Source: Pinibacter soli (GTDB lineage Bacteria > Bacteroidota > Bacteroidia > Chitinophagales > Chitinophagaceae). Taken from it: DNA of 64,000 bases. The stretch is taken from contig NZ_JASBRG010000002.1 of assembly GCF_029961145.1 (NCBI RefSeq), positions 124,001-188,000 on the forward strand. Direction: 5' to 3'. Each line of letters opens with the position of its first letter. Position 1 is the stretch's first letter. This document shows, piece after piece, positions 33,763 through 43,358 of the stretch. Both the position numbers and the translations under genes were made by a program. The notes below the pieces were generated by a model. It saw nothing but the letters and a program-made list of their open reading frames with translations, ran no database searches and was not told the DNA's origin.

Positions 33763-33765
33763 TTT

Positions 33766-35163
33766 CTACTGGCGTTCATAAGAACCAAGATCCGGAGCAT
33801 TTATACTCCTTGGATTTCCGTCCAAATCATAGGCCAAAGTTGTGGGTACGCCTTTGTTAATAGCAGGGGAAATATCTTTCAGCCTAAAGTTATAGAAATG
33901 TTTCGACGCATTGATGCTGTCAAATGCAGGCGGTTGATTAAATACATTGGTGGCAGTTACGTTTGCAGGTGTTGTGGTAACTTTCCAGAGACAACTGGTA
34001 AAATTCACAGCAAACGGATTGCTGCCCTGTTTCGTAACTATTACCTCATCAGTCATACTGCCGCCTTCGCTCCAGATAATACAGTTTACAAACGAAGCAG
34101 TTAAGGCTCCCGTTTGGGTGCTTCCGCTTGGTGAATACGCATCGCTTAGCCAAACGTCTGCACTCAGGTGCGGCACATAACTATTCGAAATGGATGCGAT
34201 GGTGCAATGTGTGAATTTATAATCACCGCCATATTGCACAAACACATTTTTTCCGCAATTGCTTATCAGGCAATTATTTGCAGTCAAAGAGCTTTTTGTA
34301 GCAATAATGCCCGCATCGGAAATGTTATCAATAATACATTGATCGAGCGATACATTCGGCGTGGCACTATTATTTGGCTGCTGCATAATCAATCCCTGGT
34401 AAGCATTCTTTATAGCAGCATATTGCAGGGTATTGTTTGCGCTGGTTTGTCTAAAATAAATGCCGGGCCAGCTTCCTGGATAATCGCGATAGGGATCATC
34501 CAACCTGTCGCCTGCAAATACAACTCTCATGCTGTCATATTTTTCGCCGGTCACTTTTAATGTGCCGTCGATGAGTATCGGCGCGTCGGCATGTGCATAT
34601 ATGCGGCAACCTTTTGTAATGCTTAACGTTGCATTTTGCTTTACCTGCAATCCGCCGAGTATTACATACGGAAGATCGTTCGTCCATGTTGTGTTGGCAT
34701 CAATAATTTTATTTTTAAGGAAATGGGCGTTTTGTCCCCATGCACTCAACTTCACGTATTTCCTGTTACCATTATAACTTAGCAAAATGCTATCCTCTAC
34801 AATAAACGGTAAGTTATTTGCCGTAGGATTGATCGATGCAATAACAAAAACATAAATGCTGTCTTTCGCTTCAATTTCAATGTCATTCATTTGCGGAACC
34901 GCAGCACCATCAATGTTTATTTTAAATGGAGAAGCAAGACCGCCGGCGAGACTAACCGTGGTGAGTTTTAATTTCTGGTCGTTGTTGTTGATGATCTTTA
35001 TCCCTTGTGTTACGGAACCGGCAGAGGTAAAAACGGTGTCAAAATATAAAGAGTCGCTACTTAATATTATAGTCGCTTCGGAGCTTGTTATAAAAGAATC
35101 CTTTTTGCAAGCAAACATTGCAAATACAAAAGAAGTAATGATTATGAGAAATGATTTGTTCAT
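33766..35163 (-). CDS. Lipoprotein with right-handed beta-helix, choice-of-anchor Q type
   Basis: The 465-residue protein has a lipoprotein signal with lipobox FAMFAC (Cys19) followed by KKD, so it is probably outer-membrane anchored. Residues about 30-150 form a beta-sandwich. From about 170 to 430 short repeating strands with stacked Asn and Ile (for example ISDAGIIATKSSLTANNCLIS) indicate a parallel beta-helix. The end SPAINKGVPTTLAYDLDGNP...GSYERQ is the signature of choice-of-anchor Q and related polysaccharide-binding domains. A role in glycan binding at the cell surface is inferred. Confidence 0.82.
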   Translation of the reverse strand: MNKSFLIIITSFVFAMFACKKDSFITSSEATIILSSDSLYFDTVFTSAGSVTQGIKIINNNDQKLKLTTVSLAGGLASPFKINIDGAAVPQMNDIEIEAKDSIYVFVIASINPTANNLPFIVEDSILLSYNGNRKYVKLSAWGQNAHFLKNKIIDANTTWTNDLPYVILGGLQVKQNATLSITKGCRIYAHADAPILIDGTLKVTGEKYDSMRVVFAGDRLDDPYRDYPGSWPGIYFRQTSANNTLQYAAIKNAYQGLIMQQPNNSATPNVSLDQCIIDNISDAGIIATKSSLTANNCLISNCGKNVFVQYGGDYKFTHCTIASISNSYVPHLSADVWLSDAYSPSGSTQTGALTASFVNCIIWSEGGSMTDEVIVTKQGSNPFAVNFTSCLWKVTTTPANVTATNVFNQPPAFDSINASKHFYNFRLKDISPAINKGVPTTLAYDLDGNPRSINAPDLGSYERQ

Positions 35164-35218
35164 GAATCCAATTAATAATTAAAGAATAAACGATACACGC
35201 CTTTTGAAACAAATTAAG

Positions 35219-35349
35219 AATTAGGAATTAAGAATTCTCCATGTTCAATATTGCTTACTCTTAATAAGACCCAAAAGCCTAACTATTTTGATCTCTGTGT
35301 TTTATTGACGTGCCACACACAAAGCATTCTTAATTCTTAATTCCTAATT
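35219..35349. repeat. AATTAAGAATT-family inverted repeat
   Basis: 16-bp perfect core arms 35219-35234/35334-35349. The right arm (35324-35349) is a 26-nt exact copy of 31667-31692 and ends 4 nt before the comF stop codon at 35354. Confidence 0.88.
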
Positions 35350-35353
35350 ATCT

Positions 35354-36049
35354 CTACTCATCCACGGCAAAGGCCAAACTTAAAATACTTAACTGCGCTC
35401 CTTCAGCCTTCAGTAACTCAATACCACATGCCTCAAGAGTTGCGCCGGTCGTAATTACATCATCCACCAACAAAATGTTTTTATGCATCAATAACGCCGC
35501 CTCTTCGAGAAAAAATTTCCCTTCCATATTTTCCCATCTTTCTTCCCGGCTTTTGTGCGTTTGTGTTTCCGTGGCCGAAAGACGTTTTACTGCATTTTCA
35601 ATCACTGGAATTTGAAGCACATCGCTGATCGCTTCACATAAAACAGTCGCCTGATTGTATCCACGTTTCTTTTCACGGCTGGCAAATAAAGGCAGGGGCA
35701 CAAGCGCATCAATACCTCTAAACCTATCACAGTCTTTTATTTGCACCGCCATTTGCCTTCCTAAAAAATATCCAATCTCTTTATTTCCTTTATACTTTAA
35801 TGCGTGTAACATGTTTTGCAACTGCGAGCCCTTAGTAAAATAAAATGTGCTGGCGGCTGCGTGTATTGGCAATCTCCCCCAGAATCTTTTCTCCACTGCA
35901 TTGTCCTGCTGAAGACAAAAATTAGTGAACGGCATTTGTAGTTCGCATTGCATGCAAACGATCTGCTCTCCCGCAATATCGTTTCCACAACCCACACAAA
36001 CGTGAGGAAAGAATAGATGTGAAAAGGATGATAAGGCTTGTTTTAGCAA
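35354..36049 (-). CDS. ComF-like phosphoribosyltransferase
   Basis: The 231-residue protein has an N-terminal four-Cys zinc site (CVGC and CMQC at about 18-35), the ALKYKGNKEIG segment and the type I PRTase motif ILLVDDVITTGATL near 190-203. ComF is required for DNA uptake in competent bacteria but is also present in many non-competent ones. The start is TTG at 36049; there is no ATG in frame before the zinc site. It is in the same direction as radA, 98 bp downstream, with a repeat hairpin between. Confidence 0.88.
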   Translation of the reverse strand: MLKQALSSFSHLFFPHVCVGCGNDIAGEQIVCMQCELQMPFTNFCLQQDNAVEKRFWGRLPIHAAASTFYFTKGSQLQNMLHALKYKGNKEIGYFLGRQMAVQIKDCDRFRGIDALVPLPLFASREKKRGYNQATVLCEAISDVLQIPVIENAVKRLSATETQTHKSREERWENMEGKFFLEEAALLMHKNILLVDDVITTGATLEACGIELLKAEGAQLSILSLAFAVDE

Positions 36050-36074
36050 GATGAATGATTTGAGAATTGAAATC

Positions 36075-36131
36075 TGAGATTTGAAATTTGGGCACTCAAA
36101 CTAAGTGACGTTGTCGCCAATTTCAAATCTC
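36075..36131. repeat. GAGATTTGAAATTTG-family inverted repeat between radA and comF
   Basis: GAGATTTGAAATTTGG around 36076-36091 pairs with CCAATTTCAAATCTC (36117-36131) with one extra base. The word is extended on both sides, and the right side reaches within 5 nt of the radA stop at 36148. A related pair is at 47488-47555. Confidence 0.8.
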
Positions 36132-36147
36132 AAATTTCAAATCGTAT

Positions 36148-37524
36148 TTATGCAAATAGTAAATTGTAAACCTCCTCCACTCTTCCTACCGCTACTACTT
36201 CAATATTTGTCTTCAGGTTACTACCGCCCTTTTGGTTATAACGGGAAAGGATTATTTTTTCAAACCCCATTTTTTCTGCTTCTGCAATGCGTTGCTCTAT
36301 TCTGTTCACAGCTCTTATTTCACCGCTCAATCCTACCTCACCGGCAAAACAAATGTTCATGGGCAATGGAACATCTTCATAAGAACTTAACAAGGCACAC
36401 AATACGGCGAGGTCAATGGCCGGATCTTCTACTTTTAAACCACCTGCAATATTAAGGAACACGTCCTTTACACCAAAATGAAAACCACCCCTCTTCTCCA
36501 GCACTGCCAACAAGAGCTGCAACCTTCGCAGATCCATGCCACTCGTGGTTCTTTGCGGGGTGCCATAAACAGATTGAGTTACCAATGCCTGAATCTCTAT
36601 TAATAATGGCCTTAAACCTTCAATTGTTGCTGAGATGGCTGTGCCACTTAGATTCTCTTCTTTCTGTGTGATAAGAATTTCACTCGGGTTGCTTACACCA
36701 CGCATGCCGCTTCCCGTCATTTCATAAATACCTAACTCTGCCGTACTGCCGAAGCGGTTTTTCAAGGTGCGTAAAATACGATATGCATAATGACGATCTC
36801 CTTCAAACTGCAACACAGTATCTACCATGTGCTCCAAAATTTTTGGCCCGGCAATGCTGCCATCTTTAGTGATGTGACCAATTAAGAAAACCGGAGTATT
36901 TGTTTCCTTGGCAAATCGCTGCAGCTCTGCCGCTGTTTCCCTGATCTGAGAAACACTTCCCGCAGATGATTCAATGAATGGTGTATGTAGTGTTTGTATA
37001 GAATCAATGATGATCAGCTGCGGACGTAGTTTTTTTATTTCCTGGAAAATGATCTGCGTAGATGTCTCGGTAAGCAAATAAAAATCTTCATTGCTGGCCT
37101 TTAATCTGTCGGCTCGCATCTTAATTTGCTGCTCGCTCTCTTCACCGCTTACATATAAAATGGAAACACCTTTCATATGCAAACCATTCTGCAGAAACAG
37201 GGTCGACTTACCAATGCCAGGCTCACCCGCCACCAATACAATGCTTCCCATCACTATACCTCCACCCAGCACCCTGTTGAGCTCGCCGTCTGTGGTGACA
37301 ATTCTTTTTTCCTCGCTGCTGGTTATATCGTTAAGCGAGATTGTTTTGTTTTTTCTTTCGCCATTATAAGATTTCCAATCATCGTTGCTGTTCTTCCCTT
37401 TGTCTTTTTGTACCAACTCTTCTACGAAAGTGTTCCATTGTTGGCAGGAAGGACATTTACCCAACCACTTTGCACTTTCATATCCACAACTTTGACAAAA
37501 AAAAGCGGATTTCGTTTTGCTCAT
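36148..37524 (-). CDS. radA: DNA repair protein RadA
   Basis: RecA-like ATPase and branch-migration helicase in recombination. The 458-residue protein has the zinc motif CQSCGYESAKWLGKCPSC at the start, Walker A GEPGIGKSTL near 105, the RadA-specific KNRFG motif and a Lon protease-like C-terminal domain (GTAISATIEGLRPLLIEIQ onward). The open frame reaches back to 37668 but the upstream part is a repeat arm, and the ATG at 37524 begins directly before the zinc finger. A TATCTTTA sequence at 37529-37536 is one base off the -7 consensus. Confidence 0.96.
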   Translation of the reverse strand: MSKTKSAFFCQSCGYESAKWLGKCPSCQQWNTFVEELVQKDKGKNSNDDWKSYNGERKNKTISLNDITSSEEKRIVTTDGELNRVLGGGIVMGSIVLVAGEPGIGKSTLFLQNGLHMKGVSILYVSGEESEQQIKMRADRLKASNEDFYLLTETSTQIIFQEIKKLRPQLIIIDSIQTLHTPFIESSAGSVSQIRETAAELQRFAKETNTPVFLIGHITKDGSIAGPKILEHMVDTVLQFEGDRHYAYRILRTLKNRFGSTAELGIYEMTGSGMRGVSNPSEILITQKEENLSGTAISATIEGLRPLLIEIQALVTQSVYGTPQRTTSGMDLRRLQLLLAVLEKRGGFHFGVKDVFLNIAGGLKVEDPAIDLAVLCALLSSYEDVPLPMNICFAGEVGLSGEIRAVNRIEQRIAEAEKMGFEKIILSRYNQKGGSNLKTNIEVVAVGRVEEVYNLLFA

Positions 37525-38161
37525 GGAATAAAGATAAATGAGTGAACTGAACAATTTGAAAAATTGAGGATTTGAAAGATTGAAAATGCTTTGAATGCAT
37601 CCTTTTGAATTTATTATTTGTTCCCCGGATAGCTGAAGCAGTAATTTGAAAAATGAAACGCATGTCAAAAGGAATTTTCAAATTCCCATATTTTCAAATT
37701 AACACTTCATGATTACGATGAAAAAAGTTTTCATTGAACGAATGAATTGTTTTTAAAGAAAAATTTTTCAGGAAATCATAAACTCAAGAAGAGAAACTTT
37801 GTTTTTGAAGAGGAGAAATTGCGAAGAATAAAACTTGACTTTATACAAAGTAAAAGGGCCAGCAAAACTGCTGACCCCTTACTTACTAACCCATTAAATT
37901 CTTGCACTAAATTACAAATTAGCGCCACATAACAAAATTATTTTTTAACCCTGTGTATAACTTTTAGGATTTTGAAAGCCTTGTTTTTCATTATAAGAAA
38001 TTGATTTACAATTAATTAAAATTATGTCAAAATTTATCCGGAACCACGTCTTTGCCAAAATTGGCTAGAGGACGATCAAAACATGACAAAAAGTCACCAA
38101 ACTGCAGAGCCTTAAAAATGGCAGTCTTATTGATCATTCATTCATTAAAAATCAAGAGAAA
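37525..38161. other. 637-bp non-coding region
   Basis: The longest gap in the window. 37556-37592 and 37677-37701 are repeat arms of the GAGGATTTGAAA family. AGGGCCAGCA/TGCTGACCCCT (37855-37876) is a near-perfect hairpin that could end a transcript. TGTGTATAA at 37952-37960 is a single DnaA-box-like match in an AT-rich stretch. A 61-codon frame at 37747-37932 looks random in composition and is not called. Nothing else is recognisable. Confidence 0.6.
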
Positions 38162-38845
38162 ATGACACCTTCTATCATGTTCGTTTCGCTCCTTTTTGTG
38201 GGTCTTAGTATGCTGATTTCCTTAGTGTTGAAGAGCAAGTTCGCATCCTATAGTAAAATTCCTCTTGCAAGTGGATTATCCGGTAAAGAAGTGGCAGAAA
38301 AGATGCTTAAAGAAAATGGAATATATGACGTTCAGGTCGTTTCTGTGAACGGATTCCTGTCAGATCACTATAATCCAGCTAATAAAACCGTAAATCTGAG
38401 CCCGGACGTGTATAATGGGACAAATGTATCGGCGGCGGCGGTTGCGGCCCATGAATGTGGTCATGCTGTACAACACGCAGCAGGCTATGCCTGGCTGGGT
38501 CTGCGGTCAAAACTGGTTCCGGCTGTTCAGGTAAGCTCAACGCTGGTTCAATGGGTACTTTTGGCGGGAATTATCCTAATTAACCGGTTTCCGCAGCTTT
38601 TGCTGGCCGGGATCGTCCTTTTTGCAATGACGACCTTGTTTTCGCTTGTTACCCTTCCTGTGGAGTTTGACGCCAGCAGAAGAGCACTTGCCTGGCTCAA
38701 CCGAACTAACGTAACCAATCAAACGGAATACCCAAAAGCAAAAGATGCCCTAAAATGGGCAGCGATGACTTACGTAATTGCAGCTCTTGCTTCGCTGGTG
38801 ACTTTGATACAGTATATTTTGGTTTACCAGAATAGGAATCGGTAA
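38162..38845 (+). CDS. Membrane zinc metallopeptidase, YugP type
   Basis: The 227-residue protein of the Zn_peptidase_2 family (PF04298) has an N-terminal membrane segment, the metal site HECGHAVQH near 96-104, two central membrane segments (about 125-168), the family DASRRAL motif and a last membrane segment near the C-terminus. The catalytic site would face the cytoplasm. Substrates are unknown. It follows the long non-coding region, so its promoter is probably within that gap. Confidence 0.88.
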   Translation: MTPSIMFVSLLFVGLSMLISLVLKSKFASYSKIPLASGLSGKEVAEKMLKENGIYDVQVVSVNGFLSDHYNPANKTVNLSPDVYNGTNVSAAAVAAHECGHAVQHAAGYAWLGLRSKLVPAVQVSSTLVQWVLLAGIILINRFPQLLLAGIVLFAMTTLFSLVTLPVEFDASRRALAWLNRTNVTNQTEYPKAKDALKWAAMTYVIAALASLVTLIQYILVYQNRNR

Positions 38846-38848
38846 TTC

Positions 38849-38987
38849 AATTGAAAATTGAAAGTTGAAAATGAGTTCAGCGTTCAACTTTCAATTTTTT
38901 ATTGGAGCACCTTACCAGAACGAACATGGTTAAGGCAATTATCGTGAAACTGCACCAAAACAACTTTCAACTTTCAATTTTCAACTC
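38849..38987. repeat. TTGAAAGTTGAAAATG-family repeat with three arms
   Basis: AAAATTGAAAGTTGAA (38854-38869) pairs exactly with 38883-38898 after a 13-nt loop; a third complementary arm (38961-38985) lies further on and ends 3 nt before the HerA-like stop at 38989. The 26-nt stretch 38849-38874 is identical to 46891-46916. Confidence 0.88.
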
Positions 38988-38988
38988 C

Positions 38989-40533
38989 CTAAAACCAACT
39001 CTTTTTGCTGCTCTTTCCGCCCAGGCCCAGCGCACCAAGCAAACTCCTGGTAATGATACTGGCAGCTGTTCTGCCGACCTGTTTGGTGATGGGATTATCG
39101 AGCACTTCTTCTATCATTGATTTCTCTTGTGGCGCAGCTTTCTTTCCCGGAGCAGGAGTTGTTTTGCTCTTTTCTTCTGCTTCATCGAGCTTGGCTGTTA
39201 AAATTTCGTAGGCGCTTTGAGAGTCTATGGTCTGGTTGTATTTTTTGACCAGCTTAGATTGGTTTACTATGTTGTCGATTTCTCCTGACGTAAGCACATC
39301 CATACGGCTACGGGGAGCGCACAGCATTACCTGTGCAAGCGGTGTAGGAATACCTTTTTCATTTAACATTGTTACCAGCGCTTCGCCTATACCCAGCTGT
39401 GTGAGCAATTCATCGGTTTTATAAAATTTCGTTTCTGGATAGTTCTCTGCGGTTTGCTTGATCACTTTTCTATCGGCGGCAGTAAATGCCCGCAAAGCAT
39501 GCTGCACTTTTAAACCGAGCTGACCAAGGATAGAAGCAGGTACGTCCATTGGATTCTGTGTACAGAAAAATATACCAACGCCTTTTGAACGGATCAGCTT
39601 GATGATGGTTTCTATTTGTTGCAGCAAAGCATCGCTTGCCTCCTGGAAGATGAGGTGTGCCTCGTCTATAAAGATTACCAGCTTCGGCTTATCTATATCG
39701 CCTTCCTCCGGGCAGCTTGCATACAACTCAGCAAGCATTTGTAACATGAACGTTGAAAATAGTTTCGGACGATCCTGCAGATCCGTTACACGCAATATGC
39801 TTATCATACCGCGGCCATCATCGCTGATGTGCATTAGATCATTTACATCAAAACTTATTTCCCCAAAAAATGTGTCTGCGCCTTGTTGTTGCAGTTCCAC
39901 CACTTTACGCAAAATAGTTCCTGTTGAAGTAGTGGAAACTTTTCCGTAAGCTTTTTCCAATTCTGCTTTACCCTCGTCACTTACATATTGCAGCACCTTG
40001 ATAAAATCTTTCAGATCGAGCAAAGGCAATTTATTGTCATCACAATATTTAAAGATCATTGCTACAAGGCCACCCTGCGTGTCGTTCAGATCCAATATCT
40101 TGCTTAACAAGACCGGGCCGAACTCACTCACCGTTGCTCTCAGTCGAACACCTTTTTCATTGCTCAACGTCAATAACTCCGCAGGATAAGCAGATGGCTT
40201 ATATTCCAACCCCAGTTTTTGATAACGCTCTTTTAGTTTATCATTTTCTGTACCGGCTGCGGCAATACCACTAAGATCACCTTTAATATCCATCAGCAAC
40301 ACAGGTACGCTATTGTCGCTCAGCATTTCGCTGATCACCTGCAGCGTTTTGGTTTTACCCGTACCCGTAGCACCTGCGATCAATCCGTGACGGTTCATTG
40401 TTCGCAACGGCAGAAAAATATCCGCACCCTGCACTACTTCACCATCCAGCATTGCCACTCCAATTTTCGGAGCATCTCCCTTAAAAGTATAACCGTCTTT
40501 TATCGCTTGTAAAAACTGAGAAGCGTCTGCCAT
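38989..40533 (-). CDS. HerA-like helicase/translocase (DUF853)
   Basis: The 514-residue P-loop ATPase of the HerA/FtsK superfamily begins MADASQFLQAI and has Walker A in GATGTGKTKT near 55-64, LLMDIKGDLSG as the next conserved strand, Walker B VIFIDEAHLIF, FFCTQNPMDVP as sensor and an Arg near the end of the core. The C-terminal 90 residues are Lys/Ala/Pro-rich. The family (YjgR/DUF853) is widespread and its role is not settled; DNA translocation is assumed. The start at ATG 40533 excludes 30 hydrophobic codons that come from upstream sequence. Confidence 0.88.
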   Translation of the reverse strand: MADASQFLQAIKDGYTFKGDAPKIGVAMLDGEVVQGADIFLPLRTMNRHGLIAGATGTGKTKTLQVISEMLSDNSVPVLLMDIKGDLSGIAAAGTENDKLKERYQKLGLEYKPSAYPAELLTLSNEKGVRLRATVSEFGPVLLSKILDLNDTQGGLVAMIFKYCDDNKLPLLDLKDFIKVLQYVSDEGKAELEKAYGKVSTTSTGTILRKVVELQQQGADTFFGEISFDVNDLMHISDDGRGMISILRVTDLQDRPKLFSTFMLQMLAELYASCPEEGDIDKPKLVIFIDEAHLIFQEASDALLQQIETIIKLIRSKGVGIFFCTQNPMDVPASILGQLGLKVQHALRAFTAADRKVIKQTAENYPETKFYKTDELLTQLGIGEALVTMLNEKGIPTPLAQVMLCAPRSRMDVLTSGEIDNIVNQSKLVKKYNQTIDSQSAYEILTAKLDEAEEKSKTTPAPGKKAAPQEKSMIEEVLDNPITKQVGRTAASIITRSLLGALGLGGKSSKKSWF

Positions 40534-40645
40534 AACAAATAATTGAAGAAATGATTTATAGAATAATTGAAGAAAAGGTAGGAAGAAAAATGCTTCAAAA
40601 TATGTGGAGAGAAAAAAAATCATTCGAACAGCACCGGTGCCGATA

Positions 40646-40736
40646 GCTGAATAACTGATTAACCGAATAACTGAGTGCCTGAAAGTCGAAAAGACTTTCC
40701 GATATGAAACGTTCAGTTATTCAGTTATTCAGTCAC
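40646..40736. repeat. TGAATAACTG-family inverted repeat overlapping a stop codon
   Basis: Left arm from 40646 and right arm to 40736, imperfect over about 25 bp. GAAAGTC/GACTTTC (40681-40687/40693-40699) is an inner hairpin. The right arm contains the TGA of the LytTR regulator gene (40733-40735). Confidence 0.82.
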
Positions 40737-41446
40737 TCCGGCTGCAAGCCAAGGAGCGCTTCCAGATTTGCTTTATAATTATCACTCAATGGAATTTCAT
40801 GTTGTGCCACCACAACAAGGCCGCGCTTAATGGCAGAAATTTTCGGAAGTGAAACGATGTATGATTTATGTATTCTTGCAAATTGATGCACGGGCAATTT
40901 TTCTTCCATTGCCTTCATGCTCATGCGGGTAAGAACGGGTTTTGTATTGGCCAAATGAATACGTATGTAATCTTTCATTGCTTCTACAAAAACGATATCA
41001 TCATTATTAATTCTTACCTGGTTGTATTCTACGTTTACAAAAAAGTAATCGCGTTGTATGACCGAATTGTTGAACAACGGTCTGTGTTGAAGCTGGTAGA
41101 GATCGTATGCTTTGTTGCAGGCTTTTAAAAATCTTTCGAAGGAAACAGGTTTCACCAAATAATCTACTACATCAAGATTGAAGCCTTCGATTGCATAGTT
41201 TTCATAAGCGGTGATCATAATGGTGAGCGGTTTTACAGACAAACTTTTTAAAAGCTGAAAGCCTGTAACGCCTGCCATCTGGATATCCAGAAACATAAGA
41301 TCCACTTTCTCACGTTTCAGCACATCCATTGCTTCCATCGCGTTCTTACAACGCTTTACCAGTTTTAAAAAAGGTATTTGCTTAATGTTATCTTCCAGCA
41401 GATCGAGAGCAAGTTTTTCGTCGTCTACCGCAATGCAATGCATCAT
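40733..41446 (-). CDS. LytTR-family response regulator
   Basis: The 237-residue regulator has a receiver domain (residues 1-120) with the acidic D8-D9, phosphoacceptor D54 in MFLDIQM and Lys in VKPVSFERF, then a LytTR DNA-binding domain (about 135-235) with the FVEAMKDYIRIH and FARIHKSYIVS segments. It forms a two-component system with the kinase gene upstream; the start ATG overlaps the kinase stop (ATGA), so translation is coupled. Targets are not evident. The gene's stop codon is inside a repeat arm. Confidence 0.93.
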   Translation of the reverse strand: MMHCIAVDDEKLALDLLEDNIKQIPFLKLVKRCKNAMEAMDVLKREKVDLMFLDIQMAGVTGFQLLKSLSVKPLTIMITAYENYAIEGFNLDVVDYLVKPVSFERFLKACNKAYDLYQLQHRPLFNNSVIQRDYFFVNVEYNQVRINNDDIVFVEAMKDYIRIHLANTKPVLTRMSMKAMEEKLPVHQFARIHKSYIVSLPKISAIKRGLVVVAQHEIPLSDNYKANLEALLGLQPE

Positions 41447-42498
41447 CTTAATTGAAGTATTAGGTTAATGTAAAACCAGTTATCGTTATTACTAATCGTC
41501 AGTTTATGTTCATTTCCATACAATAGGTTCAACCGCCGTTCTACATTTACTAGACCAATTCCGGAGTGCTTATCGTTGCTTCCCTTGTTTGCCGGATTGA
41601 ATTTATTTTTTACTTCAAAGTGCAGCTCCCCGGCTTTCTCTTCCATTTTAATGTGAATTTCCGGTTTGTCTATAAAGCCAATACCGTGCTTGAAAGCATT
41701 TTCAACAAAGGGTATGAGTAACATGGGTTCGATAAGATAGCTGTCGAAACTTCCGCTGCCTTCAAATTCAATGTGTACACTATCTGCAAAGCGCAGTTGT
41801 TGTAAATCAATATAGTTCTGAAGATACTCGCGTTCCTTGGTCAAACTTACCTTATCTTCATCGGATTCGTACAACATGTAACGCAAAAGATGTGATAATT
41901 TTATTAAGGTTGGTTCCAGTTGCGCTGATCGCACCCTCGCAAGTGACACAGCACTGTTCAGCACGTTGAACATAAAATGCGGACTCACTTGTGAACGCAG
42001 AAAAGATAGTTCAGTTTTCAGATGTTCCGTCTGTCTTTCCTTTAAGTTTCGCTCATTTTTAACATTATCAATAATGATCCGGTAAGTTGTACTGATCGCT
42101 AAAATAAATAACGTAGGAAAGACAGATATAAAGAATGGCACGCGCCACGGAATGCTTTCAACATCTTCATAACGGTTTACCATCAGCATGATCAACAGCA
42201 CGACAGCAAATACTCCTACAAGACTTATTATGTACCAAGCCATTTTTTTCCTTTGCATTAAGAAGGGAATGAGCACATAGGCATTCAAATAAAAAACTGC
42301 AATAAGCAGCAATCTAAAAACCGACTGAACGCTTTGCGGTTGCGGCATCCGGCTCACATGCGAAGTTGCCGCCTCAATATTCGGACGAAGAAAAAATGGA
42401 ATAGAAAAGATCAATACCCATGATGTTACATGGAACAGCACCGCAAACGTTGGCTGCTGGTACCACTTTAATCCGGGCTTGTATTTGAGAGTAAACAC
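41443..42498 (-). CDS. LytS-type sensor histidine kinase
   Basis: The 351-residue membrane kinase has four membrane segments in the first 140 residues, then a short linker and the His_kinase domain with phosphoacceptor H174 in SQVSPHFMFNVLNS. The ATPase N box is PFVENAFKHGIG and the G box is SGIGLVNVERRL, with the expected spacing. The extracytoplasmic loops are short, so the signal may be sensed within the membrane. The start is GTG at 42498. It is coupled to the LytTR regulator downstream. Confidence 0.92.
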   Translation of the reverse strand: MFTLKYKPGLKWYQQPTFAVLFHVTSWVLIFSIPFFLRPNIEAATSHVSRMPQPQSVQSVFRLLLIAVFYLNAYVLIPFLMQRKKMAWYIISLVGVFAVVLLIMLMVNRYEDVESIPWRVPFFISVFPTLFILAISTTYRIIIDNVKNERNLKERQTEHLKTELSFLRSQVSPHFMFNVLNSAVSLARVRSAQLEPTLIKLSHLLRYMLYESDEDKVSLTKEREYLQNYIDLQQLRFADSVHIEFEGSGSFDSYLIEPMLLIPFVENAFKHGIGFIDKPEIHIKMEEKAGELHFEVKNKFNPANKGSNDKHSGIGLVNVERRLNLLYGNEHKLTISNNDNWFYINLILQLR

Positions 42499-42504
42499 AG
42501 GAAG

Positions 42505-42659
42505 TTTTGAGTTGTGAGTTGTGAGTTATAAGTAATGTGTAGTGAGTTCTGAGTTCTGAGTTTTGGGTTCTGAGCAATAAAGCCGCTGGCATCAAATGGC
42601 TTAGCGTACATGAGTTTTCAACCATTTTCCGCTACTCATAGCTCACCACTCATAACTTA
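42505..42659. repeat. GAGTTGTGAGTT-family repeat between kinase and phosphopantetheinyl transferase
   Basis: Left series of GAGTTNTGAGTT words (42505-42566) and right CTCATAGCTCACCACTCATAAC (42635-42656). Complementarity is imperfect. The right end overlaps the TAA of the transferase gene (42657-42659). Confidence 0.6.
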
Positions 42660-43295
42660 ATCTGCTACCCAAACCATCATCAGCGGGCGAAATAATTTTC
42701 CATGCACAGTAAGCGGAATCAGTTTTTCTTTTTCAAAAACAAATGGCAGTGTCGCTGCATCTCTTGCCAATATGGAAATAGGGCCGTTCAAACGCATATG
42801 TTGCTTGAAATCTACTTCTCCATTTCCATACCATTTAAACACGGCTTCCTTGGCGCTCCACATCAATGCAACAAGTTGCAAATGCACATGCGGCAAATAA
42901 CTCCAGCCATCGAGTACAGATTTCTCATTCGCGTTCAGGAATTTGGAGGAAATCTTTTCCAGTCGTGATGTCACCAGCTCCACATCTATACCCACTCTTC
43001 GTTTGGTGCTAACAATTGCCGCCGCAAAATTACCGCAGTGGGATATAGAAAAGTGAAATTTTTCGTTGGGCAAAAACGGCTTTCTTGTATCCGCTATTTC
43101 AATTTCCGAAAGCGGGAAGTCGGCGAAAAGTGTGGGCAAAAGATATCGTCCCGCAAGGTGTTGCAGCCGTTTGTAGGGGTGCGAAACATCTTTCTTCAGC
43201 GGTACTTTTTTCAGGAAAAAGTCTTCTGGCTCTTCTATTCGCCAAATACCCAATTTGGTATTTTCGTCTATAATTTGTTGATAAAAAAGAGGCAT
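42657..43295 (-). CDS. 4'-phosphopantetheinyl transferase superfamily protein
   Basis: Transfers phosphopantetheine from CoA to carrier proteins. The 212-residue protein carries the Sfp-type motifs: FHFSISHCG near 79, GIDVELVTSRLE near 101 with the magnesium-binding Asp/Glu, and WSAKEAVFKWYG near 145 with the catalytic Glu and Lys. Size fits the Sfp group. The start at ATG 43295 is used; the frame extends upstream without homology. It could activate acyl carriers, but no carrier protein gene is near. Confidence 0.88.
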   Translation of the reverse strand: MPLFYQQIIDENTKLGIWRIEEPEDFFLKKVPLKKDVSHPYKRLQHLAGRYLLPTLFADFPLSEIEIADTRKPFLPNEKFHFSISHCGNFAAAIVSTKRRVGIDVELVTSRLEKISSKFLNANEKSVLDGWSYLPHVHLQLVALMWSAKEAVFKWYGNGEVDFKQHMRLNGPISILARDAATLPFVFEKEKLIPLTVHGKLFRPLMMVWVAD

Positions 43296-43358
43296 AATTT
43301 CAAAAATGACGGTTACTTTGCCGCTTACAAATTGACAATAAAAAACTGACATTCAAAA

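Noticed and set aside
37747-37932. 61-codon frame in the long non-coding gap
   Set aside because: Lys/Arg-rich random-looking sequence, no start context, no recognisable pattern; left uncalled.
42505-42659. True inverted repeat comparable to the others
   Set aside because: Listed only as a weak repeat; arms share words but pairing is poor over any 15-bp stretch.
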